The notes under the pieces: generated by a model | Database searches by the model: none | The model's input: only the letters and a program-made list of their open reading frames with translations | Told to the model about the DNA's origin: nothing | Assembly (NCBI GenBank): GCA_019722365.1 | Contig: JADFUC010002229.1 | Location: 1 to 64,000 of the forward strand | From: Lithospermum erythrorhizon | Taxonomy: Eukaryota; Streptophyta; Magnoliopsida; Boraginales; Boraginaceae | DNA: 64,000 nucleotides | Reading direction: 5' to 3' | In this document: positions 23,494-35,355 of the stretch, piece by piece | Layout: the number at the start of each line of letters is the position of its first letter | Position numbering within the stretch: the stretch's first letter is position 1 | Position numbers and translations under genes: made by a program

Positions 23494-23905
23494 TGAGGCA
23501 CATCTTTTTCTGAGTTTGATCTCTTCTCTACACACGTATACAGTCATGCATTTTATACTTCTCATTTTTAGAAATTCTGATTACATCTGCTGTTATTTGC
23601 TCCCGTCCAGTGTTAATAACTTGTCTTGCTATCATGTATGACCATTAGTTTAACTCTCTTTTTCTTTCACAATGTCGAGTCAAGTTTTACACTTTAGACG
23701 AGGTGTTCACAGCGTCAAGTCAACAAAGACAGTTTAACAACTCCTAATATTTAAGTAAATTGGCCAGCCTTTGATCTCCTTCCTCGGTATCAGAAGTTGA
23801 GCTTATTTCATTTTCATTAGTAACCTTCTGCTTCTTCATCATTTCCACACTCTTCATTGCTTAAATCCTTCATAAGACAGACCAAAAAAGTGTTTCTCCC
23901 TTTCA

Positions 23906-24611
23906 TGTCAGATTCAGAACGAATAGATTTTATATGGAAAGAGTTGATTCGGCCAAGAAACTCGAATCTTTCTCCAAAGGCTAAGCCCAATCAGCTCCCG
24001 AAAGTACTTCAAACTCGTATAAAGCAATCCAGAACACATCGCCTATTGTGCGTAAGTAAGTGGAATACGGAGAATTTTGCGACTTACCCCTCAAAGTTTT
24101 TGGAAGTCCGAGTAATGAAGTGACAGCATTACATGCCCTTTCTGAGCTGAACGAAAATCTCACACTATTTGATGACAAAGAGGCCAAATTGCTTGCTGAG
24201 CACAAAGAAATAATGTCTTCAATAGTACGAACTCGTGGGGTTAAAGAACAACTTGAGAGGGAAAACTATCAAGAATCGGCAGGGTTAGATAAGTGTCGGA
24301 ATGATATCGACAATTTGAGGGGTTCTGTCTCAAACCTGAAAATGGAGTATGATGCACTGGAGAGTGAAGGGCATGAACTGGAGAAGCAAAAGCAAGAAAT
24401 AAGAGCCAAGATCAAGATTAATAGTGCTAAGAAGAAGAGAATTGGTGACATGATTGAACAACATTCTTTGAAGGCTGATGAAGTAATTTATTATACTGAA
24501 AAGAAAGAGGCAATGACAAGTAGCATGAAAGAGAAATTGACAAAGGCAGATTCTGTGATTGATAGTTGTATCAGTCGTTTCTTTGCAATGAGATCTCAAA
24601 ATAGTAGCTAA
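23906..24611 (+). pseudogene. Coiled-coil protein remnant, family not recognised
   Basis: The longest open part is 24060-24611 (about 184 codons, ending TAG). It is strongly heptad-like and charged: ELNENLTLFDDKEAKLLAEH, then a KCRNDIDNLRGSVSNLKMEY and EGHELEKQKQEI segment, which indicates a long helical coiled coil. The same frame can be followed upstream to an acceptor-like TGTCAG at about 23907, but two stops intervene (TAA at about 23977 and 24057). The ORF therefore has no convincing ATG and is probably a truncated or broken exon. The stop lies 26 bp upstream of the 5' LTR of the SIRE-type element, which may have separated it from its 3' end. Function unknown. Confidence 0.55.
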
Positions 24612-24636
24612 TTGTTGATTAACTTTGAAAGCATGT

Positions 24637-25461
24637 TGTTAGTGTGTGGTTGGCTGAAATTTTTCTTGTTCAGTCATTGACTGTTGGCTTGCCTGTGTCC
24701 CGCATGGATAATGTTCAAACAAGTGTTAGTGCTGGGTTAAACCCATGCAAGTTTGTCTTAAGTGCTGGGCTCTTGATGGTTTCATGGGGAACACAAGCAT
24801 AGTAATTACTTTTTATTCAATCGACGGCGAATGATAAGTTTTGGAGTTTTGTATGACTACATGAATTAAGAAGAATCGAAGTTTTGAGACTTTTACTATG
24901 GAAGGCGTAGATTCTTAGAAGACCTTTTCCGAAAATCAAGACCAAAACCCTATGCGACTTCTACTATAAACGATCGCCTTTTGAAGATGTGGAACAATCG
25001 AAAATATGTTTTGCTACAAAGTTCAATCTAATATTCATGAATACTTATTGAGTCGATTCGTGAGTGAATGTGTGGTTGGGAGTTTACTTTTGCCTTCTAA
25101 CACTATTGTAATGGCTAAGTATAACACCAAGTCAAAATAACCTTCAAGAGTATTCATTTCTCGTTGTATCATGATCGTGCGTGGTTGACAGCTTTTAGAA
25201 TAGGGATCCTATTTCATATAGCGCGTAAGGTTAGTTAGGGCGCCAATTGATGTGGAGACGTGTAAGTCCCTTACTTGTAATAATCTTCATCTTTATAAGG
25301 AAAGCTTTTACTTGGGTCATACTCTGCACGTAAGCGCTTTTAGGCACCGAATTCAAGTTACCATTTTCATGCCATTTATTTTGGGTTTATCATCATGGAA
25401 AATTCGCGTCGTTTTAACCGTTGATTGACAATCGCATTTCTGAAATATATTCACACTTTCA
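24637..25461 (+). repeat. 5' LTR, SIRE-type copy 1
   Basis: Starts TGTTAGTGTGTGGTTGG and ends CACACTTTCA. Long blocks are shared with 32567-33402: GGTAATTACTTTTTATTCAATC-type, TGTTTTGCTACAAAGTTCAA and CCTTCTAACACTATTGTA. The two copies differ by numerous short indels. Confidence 0.92.
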
Positions 25462-25603
25462 CCGCAGATTTCCAGAAATGCAAGACTCGACATATAGAGT
25501 GAATTCTTTTGTGAACTAACGGAAGCGGAACTGTAGCGAAGTTCGACCACCAGCCCTCCGCTGACTGAATGGGTCTGAATTTACCCTTTATCGAAAGCCT
25601 AAG

Positions 25604-26588
25604 ATGACCGCTTTTTTACGGTCGGTGGATACGAGAACTTGGAAAGCTGTTCTTACTGGCTGGACGGAGCCCACAAAGACTAATGACGATGGAGCCTTGG
25701 TGATCAAAGAAGAACAAAACTGGTCAATCTTAGAAGCAGAATTGTCCTTTCGGGGAATGTGCCAGCACTCAATTACCTTTTGTGCAGTAAGTCCCGAAGT
25801 GTTTAAACTTATTAGTTCTTGTATCAGGGCTAAGATGGAAATCCTGCTGCATCACGCAGAAGGTACTTCAGTTAAAGGATTCAGATTCCACAAATTAACC
25901 ACCAGTGTGGGAAAATCAAGACGCAGGAGGATTGGTACACCACGGCCTATAATTCCAAAAAATAGCGACCTTGCTAATGAGTCTTTTTCCCTTGAGAGAG
26001 ATCGATGAGCAACGAAAAACCTCGTTAGAAAATTACTAAGAACTCTTCCTAAAAAGGTTTGCTCGTAAAGTTACGTTTATCGGTGAAGCTCAGGATCTAT
26101 CAACTATGATTTTTGATGAACTAATGGGAAATCTTCTAACTTTTGAAATGACTCTAGGAATCATCTATGTAAAGGGAATAGCTTTGAAGACTTCACATAC
26201 AGATAACGAAGAAGAAAGTCTGGCTGATACTATCAATTTGCTAGCAAAAAATTTCAATAAAACTCTAAAGAGGTTCAACAAGAAACCTTTCTTTGGCGGG
26301 AACACACCAGGAACATTTGACCGACGGAATGACAGAGTATGGAAGAACCCTAAATCTGGGGGATCGAGCAACGGTGGAATCAATAATAGTTCAACCAAAG
26401 GTATACAATGTAGGGAGTGCGAAGGTTTTGGTCACATCCAAGTTGAATGTCCAAACTACGTAAAGAAGCAGTCAAAAAGCTACTATACCACCTTGTCAGA
26501 TGAAGAAACCGATGAAGAAGAAGAAAGCACCAACGAGGTTAATAATTTTGTAGTTTTACAGCTCACGAGGATCAAGAATCTACAATAA
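25604..26588 (+). pseudogene. SIRE-type gag remnant with zinc knuckle
   Basis: 25604-26008 gives the lineage's N-terminal gag block (MTAFLRSVDTRTWKAVLTGW). A second frame at 26106-26588 carries LLAKNFNKTLKRFNKKPFF and an intact CCHC zinc knuckle, CRECEGFGHIQVEC, at about 26410-26451, followed by an acidic ..DEETDEEEEST stretch. Gag normally binds and packages the element RNA. The frame change between the two parts means no complete gag is encoded. Confidence 0.88.
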
Positions 26589-26599
26589 TCCGGCGGTTA

Positions 26600-29500
26600 A
26601 TGACCGTGACCCCCGACAACATGAGAGTGCAGGAAGCAAGAGGAAGAACTTATCAAGCAAGAGTCGACGTACAACCACGCTTACTGTTTGAAAAATGGTC
26701 CACATTAACAAAGGCATACACCTCTGGAGAAATTGAAAGAAGCATGCTGAAGAAAAGGAACAAAGAATTAGAGAGAAACAATGAAGAACAAAAATTGGAA
26801 ATACGCATTTTGGAAAACAAAGTAGAAAGAATGACAAAGGGAATAAACATGATGAATTCCAGCACCCAATACTGGATGAAATTCTAGCTCAAGGAAAAAG
26901 GTGTGGTGATAATTCAGGAATAGGATACAATCATGAAACCAACCTGGCCTCCTTGAAGGAAGGATGTTCTTAGCTGCCGGAACTCAGCCAGGTCAAGTAA
27001 TCAAAAGAAAGCACTCTGCGGAGATGCCATTAATGGGTGGGGAAGCAGTGGGACATAAGACCTCATCATATAAAATTTATGGGAAAGGATTTGCCGAGAT
27101 TCTCTACCAAGAATATAATGGGTAAAGAAGGGTCTGTGGATAAGAAATGTGGCTTTTACTTCTCTTAAAAGCTTATTAAAGCATTTGGGACTGATGGTAC
27201 TTTGACAAAATGTTGTTCCGCATATATGATTGTGAATGAGCTAATCTTACTGAAGATCAAGGACGTGAAACCCATTTTGTCACTTTTGGAGGAGGGGAAA
27301 AGGCAAGATTATCGACAAAGGTACCATCGTTGAAGGCTGATTACCTAATCAAGAAGTTTTGTTGGGCGAAGCGGCTTATCGCAACTTTATTAGCATTAGC
27401 CAATCCTCGGCAGGATAAAGGGCCTACAAGGTTGCCTTTGACAAAATACATGCAATGAAGCTACCAAAACAACGACCTCATCATGCAGGGAAGTCGATCC
27501 ACTGATAACTGCTATCTATGGACACCATGTCATGCTAGTAATTGGCCTACCAGCTCCTTCCAAGAGGATGTGTAGCTACGGAGACAAATGATTTGACACA
27601 CCAATCACCGCAGAATATTCGACAACTTATTTCTAGAAATGCTGTACGCGGATTGCCACATTTGGTGGTCAAGGAAAATGTGTGTGGGAGTGTCAGGGTA
27701 AAGAAACCGGTGTCACACCAACAAGCATAATAGGTGGACAATTACTCTAGGGTTCCGGGAACTACTACACATGGATTTAATGGGACCTGGCAAGCAGCAG
27801 AGCATAGTCGGGAGAAAGTATGTTTGTTTCGTAAGGATGACTTTTCAAGGTTCACATGGGTTGAGTTTTCAAAGAAAAATCAAATCTTTGATGTGTTTAG
27901 GGCCTTGGCGATACAAATCCGCAGAGAAAGTGAAGCCAACATCTTGGTTATTCAAGCGATCAGCGGTAGAATTCGAGGACAATAAGTTCCAAGAATTTTG
28001 TGGTGAAGTGGGAATCAAACACGAATACTCCGCACCTATCACTCCCCAACAAAATGGGATTGTGGAAAGGAAGAACAGAACTCTTCAAGAAATGGCCAGA
28101 GTCATGCTACATGCCAAGGATCTACCCATAAAGTTCTGGGCAGAGGCGGTAAACACGGCTTGTCACATTCACAATCGTGTTACGCCTCGTACTGTGTACC
28201 TATCCGACCTCCTATGAACTGCGGGCGCAGTGAAGCTGAAGCCGAATGTACACTACTTTCGTGTGTTTGGAAGTACGTGTTATATCCTGGCCGATAGAGA
28301 ACCGAGGCAGAAATTTGATGTTCGAAGTGATGAAGGAATTTAGGATACTCCAGAATACTGCTTGAGAGTTTATAACAAACTTAACTCATATGGTTATGAA
28401 CTATAAAATGTGAAGGTAGTGGATCGTGACGCCGACAAAGAGATGAAAGACACACCAAATCGGCCAAACCATCACCACCATAGTCAAGATAATGAAGCGA
28501 CGGGCGGATAGCCGGAAACGGTGAAAAGGAAATTGAACCAGCTGCCAGAATTCAAAAGAATCACCCTGCAGAACATATCATTGGTGAACTTGATCAAGGA
28601 ATAACCACTAGGAGGAAGGACAAGGTCGACTATCGAAAAATGGCGGGGTTGCTTGGAGAAACATGTTTCATCTCAAAGGTGGAACCAAAAGACGTGAAAG
28701 CTGCATTGCTTGATGAGTACTGGATCACGGCTATGCAAGAAGAGCTCATTCAGTTTGATAAGAACGATGTGTGGGAACTTGTTCCGAGACCCTCTGGATG
28801 CAATATTATTGGCACTAAGTGGATCTTCAAGAATAAGATGGATTTAGTCCGAATGTTACCGTAAACAAAGCTGCATTGGTCGCATGCGTTATACACGGAT
28901 CAAGGTATCACTTTGAAGAGACATTCGCGACCGCAGCCGCTTGAAGCAATCCGTTTACTTCTCTCAATCGCATGTCTTTTGAAGTTCAAGCTCTTTCAGA
29001 TGGATGTCAAGAGTGCCTTTCTCAATGGAATTGTGCAAGAAAGTCTACGTTGAAGAATCAAAAGGATTTATTTATTCAACTCGAACATGTGTATAAACTT
29101 AAGAAGGCCCTCTATGGTCTTAAGCAAGTTCACGAGCTATATGAGACTCACCGTGTTTCGATCAAAAATGGATATACTTTCGGTGGGGAGCTGATAACAC
29201 TATTCATAAAAAAGTGGATAAGCAACTGTGATGACGGTATCTCAAATCTATGCTCGATGACATAGTGTTCGGTGGGGTGTCAAACCACCTGGTAAAACAG
29301 TTCGTTCAACAAATGGAGGCAGAATTCGAGATGAGTATGGTGGGAGAATTGAAGTACTTTCTGGGGTTCCAGATTAATCAAATGGAAGATAGCATTTTCA
29401 TCTCTCAAACCAATTATGCCAAGAACATGATGAAGAAGTTTGGATTGGAAACATCTAAAAATAAAAGAACTCCGTTGGCCACTCACTTAAAAGTTACCAA

Positions 29501-30104
29501 GGATCAAGATGGGAAAGATGTTGATGAGAAACTCTATAGAAGCATGATCGGTAGTCTACTCTACCTCACTGCAAGTCGTCCGGATATAGCACACTCCGTG
29601 GGTGTGTGCGCTAGATATCAAGCCAATCCCAACCAACACCTCTCTTATTGATTACCGCGCCGACCGGGCAGAAACACGTAGGATGTAAAAGAGCACATCT
29701 GGAGGATGTTTCTTTGTTGGAAATAATCTTGTCTCCTGGTTCAGCAAGAAGCAAAATTCAGTGTCCCTTTCCACGGCAGAAGCTGAATATATGGCAGCAG
29801 GGAGCAGTTGTACTCAACTAATTTGGATGAAACAGACAGCTGGGGGTTAATACGGTGTCAAACCGTGAGTCACGACTTTCATCGCGGACAACATGAGTGC
29901 CATAAGCATTTCCAAAATCCGTTCAACATAGTCGGACTACATAGACAGCCACATCACTTCATTAGGGAGTTGGTGGAAGATGGGGTCGTCAAGTTGGAAC
30001 ATGTAAGCAGTGATAAACAACTGGCCGATATTCTTACGAAGGGTTTAGACGTTAATCAATTCGAATATCTGAAGGCAGCCTTGGGTCAGGTGATGAACAA
30101 ATAG
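26600..30104 (+). pseudogene. SIRE-type pol remnant (integrase, RT, RNase H)
   Basis: 26600-26887 is a coiled-coil gag-pol linker (NKVERMTKGINMMNSS). Integrase is visible at about 27770-28200, including DDFSRFTWVEF and ITPQQNGIVERKNRTLQEM with the catalytic Glu. RT starts at 28640 (MQEELIQFDKNDVWELVPRP, KWIFKNK) and continues at about 29100 (KKALYGLKQ). At 29250 the catalytic box has become LDDIVFGGVS, with the family's YVDD altered at its first residues. RNase H traces extend from about 29690 (SWFSKK.., [15 protein letters not shown]) to DILTKGLD near 30040. Frame changes separate the parts. Confidence 0.88.
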
Positions 30105-30439
30105 CACTAGCCTGCTGTTTATAACACCCAAATAGAAGCCAAGTGTTATAACAATTGGATAAAAATTGGCTCAACGGTTACTTTTGGAGAATCATGCTCG
30201 GGCCTTTATCAGGCACACTCTTTTCAAAGAACGTGTGTCAAGTTATTTTCTCTCTCCACTCACCCACTAAAACCACATTCATACACCGCTCTCACAATCT
30301 CTTCACATCCTCATCTCTCACAAACTCACAATCAATCTTTCGTCCTTCCCAAAGCCTCCTTAACACTCATCATGTCAATACTGTTAACGCGCTAAAGCAA
30401 TGCTAGTTCGCTGTATGGGCTCAAAGTGTAACTTGGGGA

Positions 30440-32480
30440 ACCTGTCCCTCTACAGGTAATTCCTCCTCCGGTTATGTCGCCGGTTGAAGAAACCCAACAA
30501 TCTCCTCGTGGGCTGGAAATCACGAGCGACGAAGGAGAGCCCAGCAACATGCAAGAGGCACCAAAGTCCCAAACTGCTGCCGAGTCGGGTAAGGCTGTTA
30601 ACCCTAGTTCGGAGGATTGTGATAAAAGTGGCAATCTCGAAGGTCAAAATTCTCCGAGAAAATCTCCTAGGCCTGTGCCTGAGGATAATGTTGACGAAGA
30701 TCACCTATCGATGCTGAAGTTACTACGATGACGCAGAGGTTAATCCATCGGTTAAACTCGCCCATCCTCCCTCTGGCGAAACAAGTCATAAACTCGATAA
30801 TACCTGGGCCCTCTAAGAGCCAACCTTGGCAAGCTTCTTGTCTAGAAGAACGGGAGGAAGAATCAAGAGAGTGCTAACAAAATGTGGGGTCCTCAAAGTG
30901 AGACGAAAAACAAAGTCACCTCTCAACCTACTGACTCTGAAGAAGATGACGACATTGTGATTATCTCCTCGACCGCTGGGAAAAGAAGAACTAGAGCCAC
31001 TACTGCGGCGTTTGAAAAGAAGAAAGAAAAAATTGGCTCAGGAGGAGAATCCTCGAACACTGAGCAGAGTGTTGACTTAGAAGAACTTCGGTAGCATGGT
31101 CAGCTGAAAAAGAGGAGCGTAAGGGCAAACGTAAGGTCGGGCGGGAGGAGCGCAAAAGTGGACTCAAAGAGAAAAGGAAGGGATTGAGATCAAAGCAAAG
31201 GCGAGCGCCCCCTGAGTTATTGATGATGGGCATCCTCCTCGAAGAGAAAAAGGGTCCCCGTAGTTCGAAGGGTAAAATGAGAGTCAACGACTTCAACCGT
31301 ATCCACAATAAGAATCACAGTGAGTAAAGGAACCGAGGCCGATGGAGTAGAGTTCTTATGGAGAAGAACATGCCGAAGGTGAAGTTCAGAGGTAAGTAGG
31401 AATATTCTCGCCAGAGAGTGTTTCCCTTGGCCGATGCCACCTCAATAACAATCGACCTATATGGACATCCTTCAAGCCGGGTCGCTAATTTAACGGTGAC
31501 ATCGGGCCTCATTGGCCTCAATTGGTCCGGGGAATTTGTCTACCGCTCGTTCGAGGATATTAATAAGCCGGGGCCTCATGTTCCATTGCTTCACGGTGAA
31601 GCTTCGGGGACACATCTTTAAGTTTAGTCCCATGATTATCAACCAAAGATGCGGACTCAAGGACGGAGGCTCTAATCGGTTCACTCTGTTTGGGGACATC
31701 ATCACACCTCACTTGCGAGCTCAAGGCGCGTGGCCGCCAAAGGACGCTACAAGCTTCCTCTCTAAGTCTCGTGTATGTCGTTTCTTCATAAAGCTTCTAT
31801 TGCTAACCTTTTGTTCTTTACCTTGAACAACACCAATGTTGTCGAGATTCTCTAGCAAGTGATGTTAAGCTAGAATGGCTCCGCACCAAATTTAACGCTG
31901 GGAAAGATAATTTTTGACCAAGTGGTTGATCATGCCAAGTCCGGAGCAAAACTAAAACCGATTGGGTTCCCTCAGCCTTTATCTGCAGCCTCATCGTCAC
32001 ACAAAGATCCCGATGTTCTCGAGAAAGGAAGATGGTCCCGCAATATGCAAAATCTCTCACCATCAGTGATAAACTTACGGCGGGAAGACGTATGGATGTC
32101 GACGGGAGTGCTCGAGCCAACCGAGCCTTTACCTGAAGGGAATGCTGCCGAACTTCTGCCAAGGTGTACGAGGATGAACTCTAAATGGTGGAAGCAGAGA
32201 TTCAAAGCAACCGTCCGTGCCTCGATCTCCGCAAAGATCGCGCCCTTCGGGTCCGGTCAATCCATCTGGCCAAAACCCCGCTGGGACTTCCTCCTTCCGC
32301 AGACGGGCCCATCCTCTTCTCGGGTACGTAATAGCTACCGTTTATATGTTCCGACTATGTTTCTTCATGGTATTTCTTGGGTCCGCTTGTTTAGACAAAT
32401 GGGGAGACACTGCTATATTGTTGGTCAGTTATTATGTCGATCTATTTGACTTTTCTCAGGGCTTTTTCGATTGCTAAATC
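30440..32480 (+). pseudogene. Extra 3' (env-like position) region of SIRE-type copy 1
   Basis: Downstream of RNase H, broken frames encode a polar, acidic protein: 30474-30731 (SDEGEPSNMQEAPKSQT), 30882-31094 (TDSEEDDDIVIISSTAGKRR) and 31130-32300. Several segments have counterparts in copy 2: STAGKRRTRA versus STAGRMRTRA at 50117, and FDQVVDHAKSGAKLKPIGFP in alternate frames versus 51018-51089. Conservation between copies supports a real element-encoded ORF. SIRE-lineage elements carry an extra ORF here, sometimes called env-like. No signal peptide or membrane segment is evident, so an envelope role is not supported by this sequence. Confidence 0.7.
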
Positions 32481-32550
32481 GCCGGTTTTGCCCTCGTGTT
32501 TTAACACTTGTAAATGTACCATGTATAAGGGGATTTGTCATGAAAAACTT

Positions 32551-33402
32551 ACTCAAAGGGGGAGTTTGTTAGTGTGTGGTTGGCCGAAGTTTTTCTTGTT
32601 CAAATATTGACCTGGTTTGCCCGCAGTCTCCGCATGGACAATGTTTAAACAAGTACTACAAGTGTTAAAACGATGCAAGGCTAGCCTATGGTTTCGTGGG
32701 AACATAAGTATGGTAATTACTTTTTATTCAATCAATTTGCGAATGGCAAGTTTTGGAGTTTTGGTATGACTCAAGTTATGAATGGGCAATCAAGTTTTGG
32801 TAGACTCTTTGCATTACGGAAGGCGGAGATTCTAGAAGATCTTTTCCCAAAATCAAGACTAAAAAAACCCTATGCGATTTCTACTATAAATGGACGGCCC
32901 TTTTGAAGATGTGGATCACCGAAAAATATGTTTTGCTACAAAGTTCAATCTAATATTCATAGCCTATTTTATTGAGTGTCGATTCGTGAGCGAATGTGCG
33001 GTTGTGAGGCTTACTCTGCCTTCTAACACTATTGTACGATTGTTATAACACCAAGTCAGAATAACCTTGTTGGGGAAGAGTATTCATTTCTCAAGTGTAT
33101 TGCGATCGGTGTGTGTGTCGGGATAAGTGGAGAGAATTAGTGATCCTATTTCATAGCTTAAGCTAAGTTTCAAGGCCAATTGATGTGGAGCATCAAACAG
33201 TTCCTTACCAGAATAACTTCATCTTTATAGTGGAAAGCTTTTCCTTCGGGCTCTGTCACTTCGCACGTAGTTACGCTTAGGCAATCGAATCGGGTTACCA
33301 TTTTCATGTGTCATTTATTTTAGTTTATCAATGTTGAAAATTTGTTGTCATGAATCAAGTTGATCGACAACTACAATTTTCGGAGTCGGGTTCACACTTT
33401 CA
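32551..33402 (+). repeat. Polypurine tract and 3' LTR, SIRE-type copy 1
   Basis: ACTCAAAGGGGGAGTT (32551-32566) is the plus-strand primer tract. The LTR follows from TGTTAGTGTGTGG to TTTCA at 33402. It is the partner of 24637-25461. Confidence 0.92.
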
Positions 33403-33625
33403 CCCAGGCTCTAAATTCTGCCTATCAAGGCCAGCGCCATGACCGAAGAATATAATGCTTTGATACATAATCATACTTGTTCAATCTTTGCCTTCAAACG
33501 CCATTGGTTGTGAGTTGACATTTAAACTAAACTTGGCCGATGGCACTATCGAGAGTTACAAAGCTCGCCGCATGTCCAAGGCTTCAACAATCGGGCCTGA
33601 ATATCGACTATTGATTAGTGTCTAA
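33403..33625 (+). pseudogene. Copia RT fragment of a different subfamily
   Basis: Directly abuts the 3' LTR. It reads MTEEYNALIHNHT, the start of the RT domain in Ale/Retrofit-type copia elements (family AMxEEYNALxxNxTW). Shifted frames then give KLGRWHYRE and HVQGFN-like remains of the DGTIERYKARLVAKGF block. Too short and broken to place further. Confidence 0.7.
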
Positions 33626-33867
33626 ATGCGACGCTGCTATATCAATTCCACATGTTGTTTTAGTTATTGTTATATAGTATTTGTAGTACAATTATATACA
33701 ACTTTTTACTTTCTAGTTTAGTTTTAAATATGTGATGGCATAAGTACGATGAAACATGGTTGGGTGAGTGTATTGCTTGTTGTTAAGGCCATAACTGGGA
33801 GTTACACCATCCAAATTATATGAAGTTGACGTTGTTGGACACCTAAGAGAATGCATAAACTTCAAGT

Positions 33868-35178
33868 TCTCATATTGATCCAATCTTGCAAGTTTGTAGT
33901 CCAATTATACTAAAAAGTCTAGCTTACATTGCTTTCCTATTTATGGACGAAGTTTCATCAAATCACAATTTTGTATTTGACAATATCTTGTTACACTAAT
34001 CCAATTGATTCCATTCCAATTTCAATGAACCGATAACGCATTAAGCCACAAGTTGTATTCAGTCCAAAAGGCTAAAAATATCTCCATCAATGGTCAAAAT
34101 GACAATCAATGTGAATGTTCTAGATTTCAAACTTTACAGCACACAGTTTGGCATTTTATTCTATAATTCAGACAAAGATCCACTTATGACTAGGCCACTG
34201 AATGATCACTTAAGAGATCCATAAATTTGGTGTAAAATTAAGTCCATTTAATAAACACAAGTGGAGATATGGCGTCTTCAACTTGTTAATGCAATCTGCC
34301 AAGATCAATAATTTCGTTTATGACCAACTCCACCATTTTGGTCATAACTTTCAATGCATAAATCCAAATTTTGAGATCATATATTTAAAATGTTAGCGCA
34401 AAAGACCTGAAAATCATATTCAGGAAGCAATTCAAGTTTCCGACAGAATTGTGCGTAATTGATCACTTCGGTGGCCTACCGAAATTGAATGCAAAGGTTC
34501 ACATAATGCACAAACTTGAGGCCTATATAAGAGGCACGTTGGCAATCCATGGAGATCATCCAATTTTTGTAATACATCTAGTACTAGTCTAGTTTCTCTC
34601 TGAAAAATATGAGTTATTTTTATTTTAGTATGAGTAGCTAAATAATTTGGTTGTTAAGGATTTAAAGATTCAGTAAGATACAAGTATTGTTCTTGGGTTT
34701 TCAATAAAGATCTTCAATGTTAAATATTTTCGGTTGTTTAATGAATTATAGAAATGGTTTTGTTATGTGAAGATTTTGATTTGTTTTAGACTTATTGGCA
34801 CAATGAATGCTTAGTTTTACATATCAATAGTTGATTTCATAAACTGTTTAAGTTAACTAAAAAGAGAGTTTTCGAAAGTTATAAACACAAGTGCTTAACG
34901 ATCTATCTCGATTAAAATCACTTGATTGTTAGATTTCAATTTTGTTATCAAATATAGCTAAGAACAACTCTAATGTTGTACTTCGGCGGAGTCCCAAAGC
35001 TCAGTACTTAGTAGGTTAAAACGAACATTAAAACCATACAAGTAGTTGACATCTTCTTCTTCGAACTTCCTTGTGGTTCGACACTCGGACTCCCAAGAAA
35101 TTTTATTACTTGAGACAAACCTATACTTGGGTGTATAACCTTTAAGCGTTATCAAGTTTTTCGCGCCGTTGTCGGGGA
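33868..35178 (+). repeat. Athila-like gypsy LTR and primer site
   Basis: 33868-34325 has a second copy at 56676-57165. The block from about 34500 has a TATA-like CCTATATAAGAGGC and a leader-like stretch. The sequence at 35050-35178 has the family's hallmark tail: CCTTGTGGTTCGACACTCGGACT, GACAAACCTATACTTGGGTG, then TTTTTCGCGCCGTTGTCGGGGA. The last is a close variant of the TGGCGCCGTTGCCGGGGA primer site of Athila/Tat elements. The exact 5' LTR start is uncertain (33640-33868). Confidence 0.85.
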
Positions 35179-35355
35179 GGTTGCGGAGAACGATTCATTC
35201 TTGCGAGGTTTTTCTTCATAAGTAGGTAAGTTCTTTCTTTTATCTTTTAATTTATCGCTTTTTGTTAGTTGTATGCAGTTTGACTTCAGGATATAATAAT
35301 AAGTAGGCGACAAGAAGAAATAGTATAGTTAATTTTAAGTAGTCTTCTCCAATCA

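Larger units (their letters stand above)
24637..33402 (+). mobile_element. SIRE/Maximus-type Ty1/copia element, copy 1
   Basis: Two LTRs (24637-25461 and 32567-33402) flank gag, pol and an extra 3' coding region, giving 8.8 kb. The extra region between pol and the 3' LTR is the hallmark of the SIRE/Maximus lineage. The polypurine tract CAAAGGGGGAGTT directly precedes TGTTAG of the 3' LTR. A decayed leader with GACTCGACATATAG, shared with copy 2 at 44690 and 52497, follows the 5' LTR. No target duplication could be found: the flanking pentamers are CATGT and CCCAG. Stops and frameshifts occur throughout, so it is an old copy. Confidence 0.92.

Noticed and set aside
31818..32449. Overlapping ORFs of 114 and 175 codons on opposite strands
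   Set aside because: Both lie in the SIRE extra 3' region; only the plus-strand blocks match copy 2, and no single frame holds throughout.
24632..33407. Target-site duplication of SIRE copy 1
   Set aside because: Flanking pentamers (CATGT and CCCAG) do not match, so none is claimed.
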